A DNA stretch of 64,000 nt from Pseudarthrobacter sulfonivorans (GTDB taxonomy: Bacteria > Actinomycetota > Actinomycetes > Actinomycetales > Micrococcaceae): NCBI RefSeq assembly GCF_001484605.1, contig NZ_CP013747.1, forward strand, positions 2,852,001 through 2,916,000, in the 5' to 3' direction. Of this stretch, positions 55,125-62,807 are shown piece by piece. The notes under the pieces were generated by a model that saw nothing but the letters and a program-made list of their open reading frames with translations, was not told the DNA's origin and ran no database searches. Position numbers and translations under genes: made by a program. Positions within the stretch are counted from its first letter, which is position 1, and each line of letters begins with the position of its first letter.

Positions 55125-56123
55125 GTGGAACTTGTGGACAGAAAAGATGACATCCGTGAGTTCCTGATTTCGCGTCGTGCGAAGGTCAGCCCGGGGCAGG
55201 CCGGGATCCCCAGCTATGGGGAACTGCGGCGTGTGCCGGGTCTGCGCCGAGAGGAAGTGGCGCAGCTCGCCGGAGTCAGTACGGACTACTACACGCGGCT
55301 GGAACGCGGCAGCATCCGCGGCGTCTCCGACTCGGTGCTCGAGGCCGTGGCCTCGGCCCTTCAGCTGGATGTAGCCGAACGCGCACACCTGATGGACCTG
55401 GCGCGGACGGCCAACGCGCCGTCGAGCCGGACGCCCCGGCGGCCATCGCAGCAACGGGTCCGTCCCGGGGTGCTGCGTCTGCTGGACGGGATGACCGGAG
55501 TGGCCGGCATGGTGCAGAACGGCCGTGGTGACGTGCTCGCCGGCAACTTGCTGGGACGGGCCCTGTACTCCGAGGTATTTAACTCAGCTGTGTCATTTGG
55601 GCGGGATACTCCGGGCCGGCTGCCGAATCAGGCCCGCTACATCTTCCTCGATCCGCGCGCAGGTGACTTTTACCCCGACTGGAACGCGATCGCGGCCATC
55701 ATGGTCGCGATGCTGCGCCTGGAATCGGGCCGGAATCCCCACGACCGCGCCCTGAACGAGCTGGTCGGCGAGCTCACCACGCGCAGCGGCCTGTTCGCCG
55801 CGCTCTGGGCCGGGCACGACGTGCGGATCCACACCAAGGGAACCAAGCGCTTCCATCACCCGGTGGCCGGCGACCTGTCCCTGCAGTACGAAACGCTGGA
55901 CCTCCCCGGCGACGAAGGACAGGCCGTGTTCACCTTCACCGCCGAGCCCGGCTCCGCATCCGAAAACGCGCTGGCATTCCTCGCCAGCTGGGCGGCATCG
56001 CCACCCGAAGAAACCACCCAAACAGCCACCGCCGGCGATCCTGCCGGCGGATCCACCGCCCCCGTGCGCTCCCAGGCGCAGCCAGGGCGCACCACAGGAA
56101 AGACAGAACCCTCCCATGACTGA
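55125..56123 (+). CDS. XRE-family regulator with MmyB-like ligand domain
   Basis: The 332-residue protein has an N-terminal helix-turn-helix (RREEVAQLAGVSTDYYTRLERG) and a large C-terminal domain of the MmyB type (GNLLGRALYSEV, ARYIFLDPRAGDFYPDW), which binds fatty-acid-like ligands in characterised members. A Pro-, Thr- and Ala-rich tail ends it. I chose GTG 55125; no ribosome site is visible, so a leaderless mRNA is possible. It overlaps the following SDR gene by 8 bp, the usual regulator-plus-dehydrogenase pairing. Confidence 0.83.
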   Translation: MELVDRKDDIREFLISRRAKVSPGQAGIPSYGELRRVPGLRREEVAQLAGVSTDYYTRLERGSIRGVSDSVLEAVASALQLDVAERAHLMDLARTANAPSSRTPRRPSQQRVRPGVLRLLDGMTGVAGMVQNGRGDVLAGNLLGRALYSEVFNSAVSFGRDTPGRLPNQARYIFLDPRAGDFYPDWNAIAAIMVAMLRLESGRNPHDRALNELVGELTTRSGLFAALWAGHDVRIHTKGTKRFHHPVAGDLSLQYETLDLPGDEGQAVFTFTAEPGSASENALAFLASWAASPPEETTQTATAGDPAGGSTAPVRSQAQPGRTTGKTEPSHD

Positions 56124-56997
56124 ACAAAACACCACCACTGAAAAGGCCAAAAACACCACTGGCAAGAAGGTCTGGTTCATCACCGGCGCCGGCCGCGGCA
56201 TGGGCACCGACATCGCGAAGGCAGCCCTCGCCGCCGGCCACGCCGTGGTCGCCACCGGCCGCAACCCCGAAAAGGTCACCCAGGCCGTCGGCGACAACGA
56301 GCACCTCCTCGCGGTCAAGCTCGACGTCACCGATCCCGCCGACGCGGCCGCCGCCATCCAGGCAGCCGTGGACCGGTTCGGCCGGATCGATGTCCTGGTG
56401 AACAACGCCGGCAACTTCTACGCCGGGTTCTTCGAGGAAATCACCCCGGCGGACTTCCGGGCACAGATCGAAACCACCATGTTCGGACCCATGAACGTCA
56501 CCCGCGCCGCCCTGCCGGTCCTGCGCGCCCAGCGCTCCGGCCTGGTGGTCACCATCTCCTCCACCGCTGGCCTCGCAGGCGGCGAGTTCCTGTCCGCCTA
56601 CGCCGCGTCGAAGTTCGGCGTGGAGGGCTGGGCGGAATCTCTCGCCCCCGAGGTCGCACCGTTCGGCATCCGCTCCATGATCGTGGAACCGGGGTTCTTC
56701 CGCACCGAGCTACTCACGCCGGAATCCACCAGCTACGCGGAGTCCACCATTGAGGACTACGCCGAACGCACCGCGCAGACCGTCGCCGGCTGGCAAAGCA
56801 TGAACGGCCTGCAGGGCGGGGACCCGGCCAAACTCGCCGACGCGCTGATCCAGCTCGCCGAACTGGACGAACCCCCGCTGCGGTTCGCCGCCGGAGCCGA
56901 CGCCGTGGGTGTCTTTGAGACCCGTGGCAAGGCCCTCCAGGTCCAGGCCGACGCCCACCGCGAACTCTCCAGCAACCTCGCCCACACCGACGCCTAA
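56116..56997 (+). CDS. Short-chain dehydrogenase/reductase, SDR 1
   Basis: The 293-residue protein has the nucleotide motif TGAGRGMG near residue 24, NNAGNF near 97, and the catalytic Ser...YAASK set (ISSTAGLAGGEFLSAYAASKF). It overlaps the XRE regulator and is probably its main target. The substrate is unknown. Its 3' end and following terminator are partly duplicated after the second SDR gene. Confidence 0.9.
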   Translation: MTEQNTTTEKAKNTTGKKVWFITGAGRGMGTDIAKAALAAGHAVVATGRNPEKVTQAVGDNEHLLAVKLDVTDPADAAAAIQAAVDRFGRIDVLVNNAGNFYAGFFEEITPADFRAQIETTMFGPMNVTRAALPVLRAQRSGLVVTISSTAGLAGGEFLSAYAASKFGVEGWAESLAPEVAPFGIRSMIVEPGFFRTELLTPESTSYAESTIEDYAERTAQTVAGWQSMNGLQGGDPAKLADALIQLAELDEPPLRFAAGADAVGVFETRGKALQVQADAHRELSSNLAHTDA

Positions 56998-57010
56998 CAA
57001 AACGGAAACG

Positions 57011-57038
57011 GACGACGGCGGGAGGTCCCGCCGTCGTC
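57011..57038 (+). terminator. Terminator, family copy 2
   Basis: GACGACGGCGGGA (57011-57023) is the exact complement of 57026-57038. Confidence 0.75.
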
Positions 57039-57138
57039 CATCACCCACCACCGCAAGGCCCCACCACCACAGTCCAGCCGGACGCCAGCAGCTTCCGGCT
57101 GCCCAAAACCCGGCACCAACCCCGGAGGAGAACACCCC

Positions 57139-57903
57139 ATGACATCGAACCTGACCGGAACCACCGCCCTCGTCACCGGCGCCAGCAGCGGCATCGGAGC
57201 CGCGACCGCACGGCAGCTCGCCGCACTCGGCGCCTCCGTGGCACTCGTCGCCCGACGCCGTGACCGCTTGGAAGCCCTCGCCGCCGAAATCGAACAAGCC
57301 GGCGGCACCGCCCTGGTCATCGAAGCGGACATCACCCACCGCGCCCAGGCCCAGGCCGCCGTCGACCAGACCGTGGAGCGCTTCGGGCAACTGGACATCC
57401 TGGTCAACAACGCCGGCCTGATGCTCCTCGGCCCGGTGGTCGGCGCCGACCCCGAGGACTGGGAACGCATGATCGCCGTCAACATCCAGGGCCTGCTCCA
57501 CACCACCCACGCCGCCCTGCCGCACCTGCTCAAAGCCGCCGAGGACAGTCCCCGCCGGGTCGCGGACATCGTCAACATCAGCTCGATCGCCGGGCGCGTC
57601 GCCTGGAACGGGTACGGCGTCTACAACCTCACTAAGTTCGGCGTCAACGGCTTCACCGAATCCCTCCGCCAGGAAGTCACCCAGCGCCACGTCCGCGTCG
57701 GCGTCCTGGAACCCGGCGGCGTCGATACCGAGCTGGGCTCACACAACACCGCCGAGGTCCGCGGCGAAATGATCGACCCCTTCTACGAGCAGACAGAAGT
57801 CCTGGCCCCGGAGGACATTGCCGACGGCGTTGGCTACATGGTCACCCGGCCCCGGCACGCCTCCATCGGAGAGCTCTGGATCATGCCCACCGACCAGGCC
57901 TGA
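57139..57903 (+). CDS. Short-chain dehydrogenase/reductase, SDR 2
   Basis: The 254-residue classical SDR has TGASSGIG at 14-21, NNAGLML near 90, and the catalytic ISSIAGRVAWNGYGVYNLTKF. CGGAGGAGAAC precedes the ATG at 57139. It is the third gene of the XRE-SDR-SDR group, 141 nt after SDR 1 with a terminator between. The substrate is unknown. Confidence 0.9.
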   Translation: MTSNLTGTTALVTGASSGIGAATARQLAALGASVALVARRRDRLEALAAEIEQAGGTALVIEADITHRAQAQAAVDQTVERFGQLDILVNNAGLMLLGPVVGADPEDWERMIAVNIQGLLHTTHAALPHLLKAAEDSPRRVADIVNISSIAGRVAWNGYGVYNLTKFGVNGFTESLRQEVTQRHVRVGVLEPGGVDTELGSHNTAEVRGEMIDPFYEQTEVLAPEDIADGVGYMVTRPRHASIGELWIMPTDQA

Positions 57904-57911
57904 ACGGAGGC

Positions 57912-58075
57912 CCGGGACCAGGCCGGCGCCCACCGCGGGCTCTCCAGCAACCTCGCCCACAGCGACGCCTGACAAAACGGAAACGGACGACGGCGGGAGG
58001 TCCCGCCGTCGTTCATCACCCACCACCGTAAGGCCCCACCACAGTTCAGCCGGACGCCGGCCGCTCCGACCCGTC
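57912..58075 (+). repeat. Duplicated SDR 1 tail, terminator and spacer
   Basis: This stretch repeats about 150 bp from 56942 onward. It keeps the codons for HRxLSSNLAHxDA and a stop, then the hairpin at 57986-58013, then the CCACCACCGxAAGGCCCCACCA spacer. It is not translated from a start of its own. Confidence 0.8.
57986..58013 (+). terminator. Terminator, family copy 3
   Basis: GACGACGGCGGGA pairs with 58001-58013, ending in one G-T pair. Confidence 0.7.
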
Positions 58076-58118
58076 CGGTGCTGCATGGTGGCGGAGATGC
58101 GTGTTGTAGATCAGCTAT

Positions 58119-58164
58119 TGACTGAAAATTCAGTCAGGCCTTATGGTTGATGCAATACATCAAC
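58119..58164. promoter_or_regulatory. Two palindromes upstream of the NCS1 permease
   Basis: TGACTGAA-AA-TTCAGTCA (58119-58136) is a perfect 8-bp dyad, and GTTGATG-CAATA-CATCAAC (58146-58164) a perfect 7-bp dyad. Both lie within 75 bp of the permease start and suit the TetR protein encoded downstream. Confidence 0.65.
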
Positions 58165-58190
58165 GTGATGTAGCTCACGAAAGGCTTGCC

Positions 58191-59705
58191 ATGATCAGCA
58201 CGCGCTTCCGCAAAGACGCGGATTCCGTCGGTGCCGCATCCGCGCACAAGGACCGCTTCGGCCGCATTGAGTCGGCCGGCATTGAGTTCATTCCCGACGA
58301 ACAACGCACCTCCCGCCCCCGGAACCTGTTCACCGTGTTCTTCGGCGGCAACTTCGCCTTCTCGGTCATCGTTTTCGGCTGGCTTCCCATCACCTTCGGC
58401 CTGGACTTCGTCGGCGCCGCCACGGCCAGCCTCACCGGTCTCCTCGTTGGTACAGCCCTGATCGCCCCGATGGCCCTCCTGGGGCCACGGACCGGCACGA
58501 ACAACACCGTTTCCAGCGCCGCACACTTCGGCACCCGCGGGAGGTTGATCGGTTCCGCCCTGACCCTGGTGTTCGCCCTTGCGTACGCCGCCATCGCGGT
58601 CTGGACTTCGGGCGACGCGCTGGTTGCCGCCGCCGAACGGCTGCTCGGGATACCCGTCGACGGCGTCACGCTCGCCATCGGCTACGCCGTGATCTCCGTG
58701 GAAATTGTTCTCGTGGCGCTCTTCGGCCACGGCACCGTGGTGGCGATGCAGAAGTTCGTCGCACCCGTCGTCGGCGTTCTGCTCCTCATCGGCGTCGTCG
58801 CCTTCGCACCGACGTTCAGCCCCACAACAGTCCATGCCGACTACCTCCTGGGCGACTTCTGGCCCACGTGGATCCTCTCGGCCGTCATTTCCGTCGGCGG
58901 CCCCCTCTCCTATGCACCCACACTGGGCGACTACAGCCGGCGCATCTCGCGGACCAGGCACTCGGACCGTTCGGTGGTGACCTCGGCATGCCTCGGCGTC
59001 TTCCTCGGGCTCTTCGTCACTGCCCTTTTCGGTGCCTTCACGGCCTCGGCGTTGCCGGAGCTTGGCGGCTCGTACGTCGCCGATCTCGTGAAATCATCCC
59101 CGGCCTGGTATCTGCTGCCGATCCTCATCATCGCGTTGGCGGGCGGACTCGGCCAGGGCGTGCTCAACCTCTACGCCAGCGGACTGGACCTCGAAGCCCT
59201 CTTCCCGAGGCTCCGGCGGATCCACACCACCCTCATCACCTCGGTGATCGCAGTCGGTCTTCTCTACGTCGGTGTCTTCGTCTTCAACGCGGTGGACTCC
59301 ATTACGGCCATGACACTGGTCCTCAACGGCTTCGCCGGACCCTGGGTTGCCATCAACGTCCTGGGATTCCTGATCGCCCGCCGCGGCAAGTACCACGCCG
59401 CCGACCTCCAGCTCTTCCGGGCCAGCGGACCGCGCGGACGCTACTGGTTCAGCAACGGCTGGAACCTGCGCGCGGTAATTCCCTGGGCCATCGGTTCAGT
59501 CTTCGGCCTGCTCGCGACGGACACGTCCCTGTACACCGGGCCGTTCTCGCAGCTCGCCGGGGGAATCGATCTCAGTTTCATCGGGTCCACGATCATCGGA
59601 GCGGCAGGCTATCTGCTGGCCTTGCGGTTCTGGCCCGAACCCGCCGCAACGAGGGAGTCCGCACGGGAGGAAGGTGAGCACGTATTACTGTCAAACCATG
59701 ACTGA
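58191..59705 (+). CDS. NCS1-family (purine/cytosine permease-like) transporter
   Basis: The 504-residue protein has about 12 membrane helices and NCS1 hallmarks (NLFTVFFGGNFAFSV near residue 45, GDYSRRI near 245). The preferred start is ATG 58191 with GAAAGGC upstream. The family carries nucleobases, hydantoins, thiamine and related compounds. Followed by TetR, aguB and aguA genes, it may import agmatine, putrescine or another amidine; that is inferred from context. Confidence 0.87.
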   Translation: MISTRFRKDADSVGAASAHKDRFGRIESAGIEFIPDEQRTSRPRNLFTVFFGGNFAFSVIVFGWLPITFGLDFVGAATASLTGLLVGTALIAPMALLGPRTGTNNTVSSAAHFGTRGRLIGSALTLVFALAYAAIAVWTSGDALVAAAERLLGIPVDGVTLAIGYAVISVEIVLVALFGHGTVVAMQKFVAPVVGVLLLIGVVAFAPTFSPTTVHADYLLGDFWPTWILSAVISVGGPLSYAPTLGDYSRRISRTRHSDRSVVTSACLGVFLGLFVTALFGAFTASALPELGGSYVADLVKSSPAWYLLPILIIALAGGLGQGVLNLYASGLDLEALFPRLRRIHTTLITSVIAVGLLYVGVFVFNAVDSITAMTLVLNGFAGPWVAINVLGFLIARRGKYHAADLQLFRASGPRGRYWFSNGWNLRAVIPWAIGSVFGLLATDTSLYTGPFSQLAGGIDLSFIGSTIIGAAGYLLALRFWPEPAATRESAREEGEHVLLSNHD

Positions 59706-60309
59706 CAAACTAGCCAAGATCCTCACCGCCGCCACCACCTGCATCGCCAGGAACGGCGTCCGGGGAATGCGGGTCAACGATGTGGCTGCAGAAGCCGGTG
59801 TTTCGCCGGGCCTCCTGTACTACCACTTCACCGACCGGGCCGGCCTGCTTGCCGCAACGCTTGAACACATCAACAAGCAGGTCAGCAAGGACGACGCCGC
59901 CCCCTCCTCCCCTGACGCGGAAGACCGCGCCCGGCACTTCAGGCACCTGCTCCTTGACGAAATCAAGGACGACGCTGATGTCCGCCGGAATTCGGTGGCC
60001 TGGAACGAGCTCCGGGCGTGCTCCATCTTCGAACAGGAGCTGGCGGAACCGCTTTCACGGACAACGGCGGAATGGAACCGCGAGATCGCCCAGGCCATCG
60101 TGGCCGCCAGCGAAGGCACCAGCGAGGACGAGGCCGCAGTCACTGCGGAGATCCTCACCAGTTTGGTGGAAGGGATCTCCGGCCGCTGGCTCAACGGTTT
60201 CATCACCACAGACCACGCGCGTTCCCTGTTGACGACGGCCATCGACTCACTCACCACAGCACGCCCGACGACCCTGCATGAACCTTCCGGACAGGGTCTG
60301 GGCAAATGA
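59674..60309 (+). CDS. TetR-family regulator of the agmatine module
   Basis: The protein (211 residues from GTG 59674, or 203 from ATG 59698) has a TetR helix-turn-helix (RVNDVAAEAGVSPGLLYYHF) and a helical ligand domain. It overlaps the permease stop. The strong GGGAGGAAGG sits only 2 nt from GTG 59674 and far from ATG 59698, so the start is unresolved. Probable target: the palindromes at 58119-58164. Confidence 0.85.
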   Translation: MSTYYCQTMTDKLAKILTAATTCIARNGVRGMRVNDVAAEAGVSPGLLYYHFTDRAGLLAATLEHINKQVSKDDAAPSSPDAEDRARHFRHLLLDEIKDDADVRRNSVAWNELRACSIFEQELAEPLSRTTAEWNREIAQAIVAASEGTSEDEAAVTAEILTSLVEGISGRWLNGFITTDHARSLLTTAIDSLTTARPTTLHEPSGQGLGK

Positions 60310-60408
60310 ACCACCGACCCAACCCTCAACCACTTATCAAACGACGCGATTCCAGCGGAATCCCGCGATTATGCAAGGACCCCTAGGGTCCCGTTAGGAA
60401 GCACCACC

Positions 60409-61398
60409 TTGGACATCATCGCCAACACCGAACCGCCCGCCTCTTTCGCCCGGAGCCAGGAAAGCACCCGCCGGCCGCTCCGAGTGGCCCTGGTCCAGCA
60501 CCGCTGGCGCGAAAACGCCGCCGAGCTCAGGCCGGTGCTGACCGGGGCCATCGGCAAAGCCGCCGACGCCGGAGCCAGGGCCGTGTTCCTGCCGGAACTT
60601 ACGCTGTCCAAATATCCTGCCAACGTCCGGGCCGGCAGTAACCCTGCCCGGAATGCCGAGGACCTGCTCAGCGGCCCCACCTTCGAGTTCGCCGCCAACG
60701 CGGCCCGGAAGCACTGCGTCACCGTCCACGCCTCGCTCTACGAGCGCTCAGACGGAAACGACGGGCTGGGCTTCAACACCGCCATCCTCGTCTCGCCCCA
60801 GGGGGAGCTGCTGGCACGCACGCGCAAGACCCACATTCCCGTCAGCGCCGGCTACTACGAGGACACGTACTTCCGTGCCGGGCCGGCCGTCGACGCCTAC
60901 CCCGTGCACCGCCCCGCGGAACTGGGCGGGGCCGCCGTCGGACTCCCCACCTGCTGGGACGAATGGTTCCCGGAGGTCGCCCGGCTGTATTCGCTGGCCG
61001 GCGCGGAAATCCTGGTCTACCCCACGGCTATCGGCTCGGAGCCGACCTTCCCGGAGTTCGACCACCAGCCGCTGTGGCAGCACGTGATCACAGGCCACGG
61101 CATCACGAACGGCACGTTCATGGTGGTCCCCAACCGGACGGGCGACGAAGGCGACATCAAGTTCTACGGTTCCTCGTTCATTTCCGATCCCTACGGCCGC
61201 GTCCTGGTCCAAGCGCCGCGGGACCGGGAAGCCGTCCTGGTGGCCGACCTTGACCTGGACCAGCGCAAGGACTGGCTGGACCTGTTCCCGTTCCTGACCA
61301 CGCGCCGCCCCGACACCTATGCCGAGCTCACCCGGGACGTCGATTTCGACCGTCCGTACGGGGCGGTATCCGCACAGCAGACTGCGGCCCAGCCATGA
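60409..61398 (+). CDS. aguB: N-carbamoylputrescine amidase (carbon-nitrogen hydrolase)
   Basis: AguB converts N-carbamoylputrescine to putrescine, CO2 and ammonia. The 329-residue nitrilase-fold protein has the catalytic Glu in FLPELTLSKY, Lys in ARTRKTHIP, and Cys in GLPTCWDEWFPE. I chose TTG 60409 because AGGAAG lies 8 nt upstream. Its stop overlaps aguA (ATGA), forming the agmatine-to-putrescine pair. Confidence 0.88.
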   Translation: MDIIANTEPPASFARSQESTRRPLRVALVQHRWRENAAELRPVLTGAIGKAADAGARAVFLPELTLSKYPANVRAGSNPARNAEDLLSGPTFEFAANAARKHCVTVHASLYERSDGNDGLGFNTAILVSPQGELLARTRKTHIPVSAGYYEDTYFRAGPAVDAYPVHRPAELGGAAVGLPTCWDEWFPEVARLYSLAGAEILVYPTAIGSEPTFPEFDHQPLWQHVITGHGITNGTFMVVPNRTGDEGDIKFYGSSFISDPYGRVLVQAPRDREAVLVADLDLDQRKDWLDLFPFLTTRRPDTYAELTRDVDFDRPYGAVSAQQTAAQP

Positions 61399-62414
61399 CC
61401 TGGATGATGCCGAGCGAAACGGCACCCCAGGAAAGGGTCTGGATGGCATTTCCGCCGGAGCGATCCTCGATAGGGCACACCGCGGAGGAAACCCATGAGG
61501 CCCGCACGGCGTGGGCAGCGGTGGCGCATGCTGTGGCGGATTTCGAGCCTGTCACCATGGTCGTGGACCCGCCAGACATGACAGCCGCGCGGACTTATCT
61601 TTCGGCTGGCATTGACCTGGTGGAAGCGCCCCTCGACGATGCCTGGATGCGGGACATCGGGCCCACATTCGTGACCGGCGACGACGGCCGGCTGGGCGGG
61701 GTGGACTGGGTCTTCAACGGCTGGGGGCAGCAGGAATGGGCCAGCTGGGGCAAGGATTCCGGGGTCGGTGCGGAAGTGGTGAGGGAGGCCGGTGCGGAGC
61801 TGCTGGACAGCCCGCTGGTCAATGAAGGCGGCGGGATCCAGGTGGACGGTCTGGGCACCGTGCTGGTCACCGAGACGGTGCAGCTGGATAAGTTCCGGAA
61901 CCCGCACCTGACCAAGGCTGACGTCGAAGCCGAGCTGGCCCGCACTATCGGCGCCACGCATGTCATCTGGCTGCCACGTGGGCTGACCCGTGATTCGCAG
62001 GAACTCGGAACCCGCGGACACGTGGACATCGTGGCCGCTATCCCGTCGCCCGGTGTGCTGCTGGTCCACTCCCAGCGCAACCCATCACACCCGGACTTCC
62101 AGATCACCGCCGATATCATCGCGATGCTCGCCGGGACCCGGGACGCGCAGGGCCGTGTCTGGGACATCGTGGAGGTACCGGCCCCGGACACGCTGCGCGA
62201 CGAGCTCGACTGGGTCGACTACAGCTACATCAACCATCTGGTGGTGAACGGAGGCGTCATCGCCTGCAGATTCGACGACCCCGCGGACGCGGGAGCCCGC
62301 CGGATCCTGGAGCAGGCGTATCCGGGCCGGGAAGTGGTGACGGTCGATGCCCGCGCCATCTTCGCCCGGGGCGGCGGCATCCATTGCATCACCCAGCATC
62401 AGCCGGCCGTCTGA
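61395..62414 (+). CDS. aguA: Agmatine deiminase
   Basis: AguA hydrolyses agmatine to N-carbamoylputrescine and ammonia. The 339-residue penteine-fold protein has DDAWMRDIGPTFV near residue 80, GRGH-equivalent TRGHVDIVA near 207, and the catalytic cysteine in GGGIHCITQHQPAV near the C-terminus. It follows aguB with a 4-bp overlap. The end product putrescine, or the ammonia released, would link this group to nitrogen nutrition. Confidence 0.92.
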   Translation: MTWMMPSETAPQERVWMAFPPERSSIGHTAEETHEARTAWAAVAHAVADFEPVTMVVDPPDMTAARTYLSAGIDLVEAPLDDAWMRDIGPTFVTGDDGRLGGVDWVFNGWGQQEWASWGKDSGVGAEVVREAGAELLDSPLVNEGGGIQVDGLGTVLVTETVQLDKFRNPHLTKADVEAELARTIGATHVIWLPRGLTRDSQELGTRGHVDIVAAIPSPGVLLVHSQRNPSHPDFQITADIIAMLAGTRDAQGRVWDIVEVPAPDTLRDELDWVDYSYINHLVVNGGVIACRFDDPADAGARRILEQAYPGREVVTVDARAIFARGGGIHCITQHQPAV

Positions 62415-62435
62415 CCGCGGCAGCCATGAAGACCC

Positions 62436-62469
62436 CTGCTGTGGGCGACGTGCCCGCCGCCCACAGCAG
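62436..62469 (+). terminator. Terminator after aguA
   Basis: An 11-bp perfect stem (62436-62446 with 62459-62469) is followed by AGGCTTT. Confidence 0.75.
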
Positions 62470-62558
62470 AGGCTTTCCACGGCAATACCACCGGTAGTCT
62501 CGCCTCAGCCGTTGGACGCTCAGTTGCACTCGGCAACTGACGTATGTTTCCGACCGCC

Positions 62559-62663
62559 GTGTACGGGCCCAAGGGCCTGCGCTTCAACGCCGTCGCCCCC
62601 GGCCCCACGATCACCAACATCGTGGCCATCCTTGCGTCCGACGGCGGCTGGTCGGCGCTGTAG
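62559..62663 (+). pseudogene. C-terminal remnant of an SDR gene
   Basis: The 34 codons YGPKGLRFNAVAPGPT through SDGGWSAL and a stop match the last part of SDR proteins. No start, nucleotide motif or catalytic residues remain. The same ending is present at 54513-54553. Positions 62470-62558 hold no recognisable gene. Confidence 0.75.
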
Positions 62664-62680
62664 GGGAGCCGCACCCAACG

Positions 62681-62720
62681 CAAACGGACGACGGCGGGGT
62701 GTCCCGCCGTCGTCCGTTTG
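62681..62720. terminator. Terminator, family copy 4
   Basis: A perfect 18-bp stem (62681-62698 with 62703-62720) with a 4-nt loop. It can serve the convergent oxidase gene as well as the SDR remnant. Confidence 0.8.
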
Positions 62721-62807
62721 AGGACTGGTGGTGTGTGCGGGAGCGCCTAAGCCGTGGCAGCGACCAGCTGGCGGTTGCCGCGACGTCTCCCCTTACTCGC
62801 CAACCGC

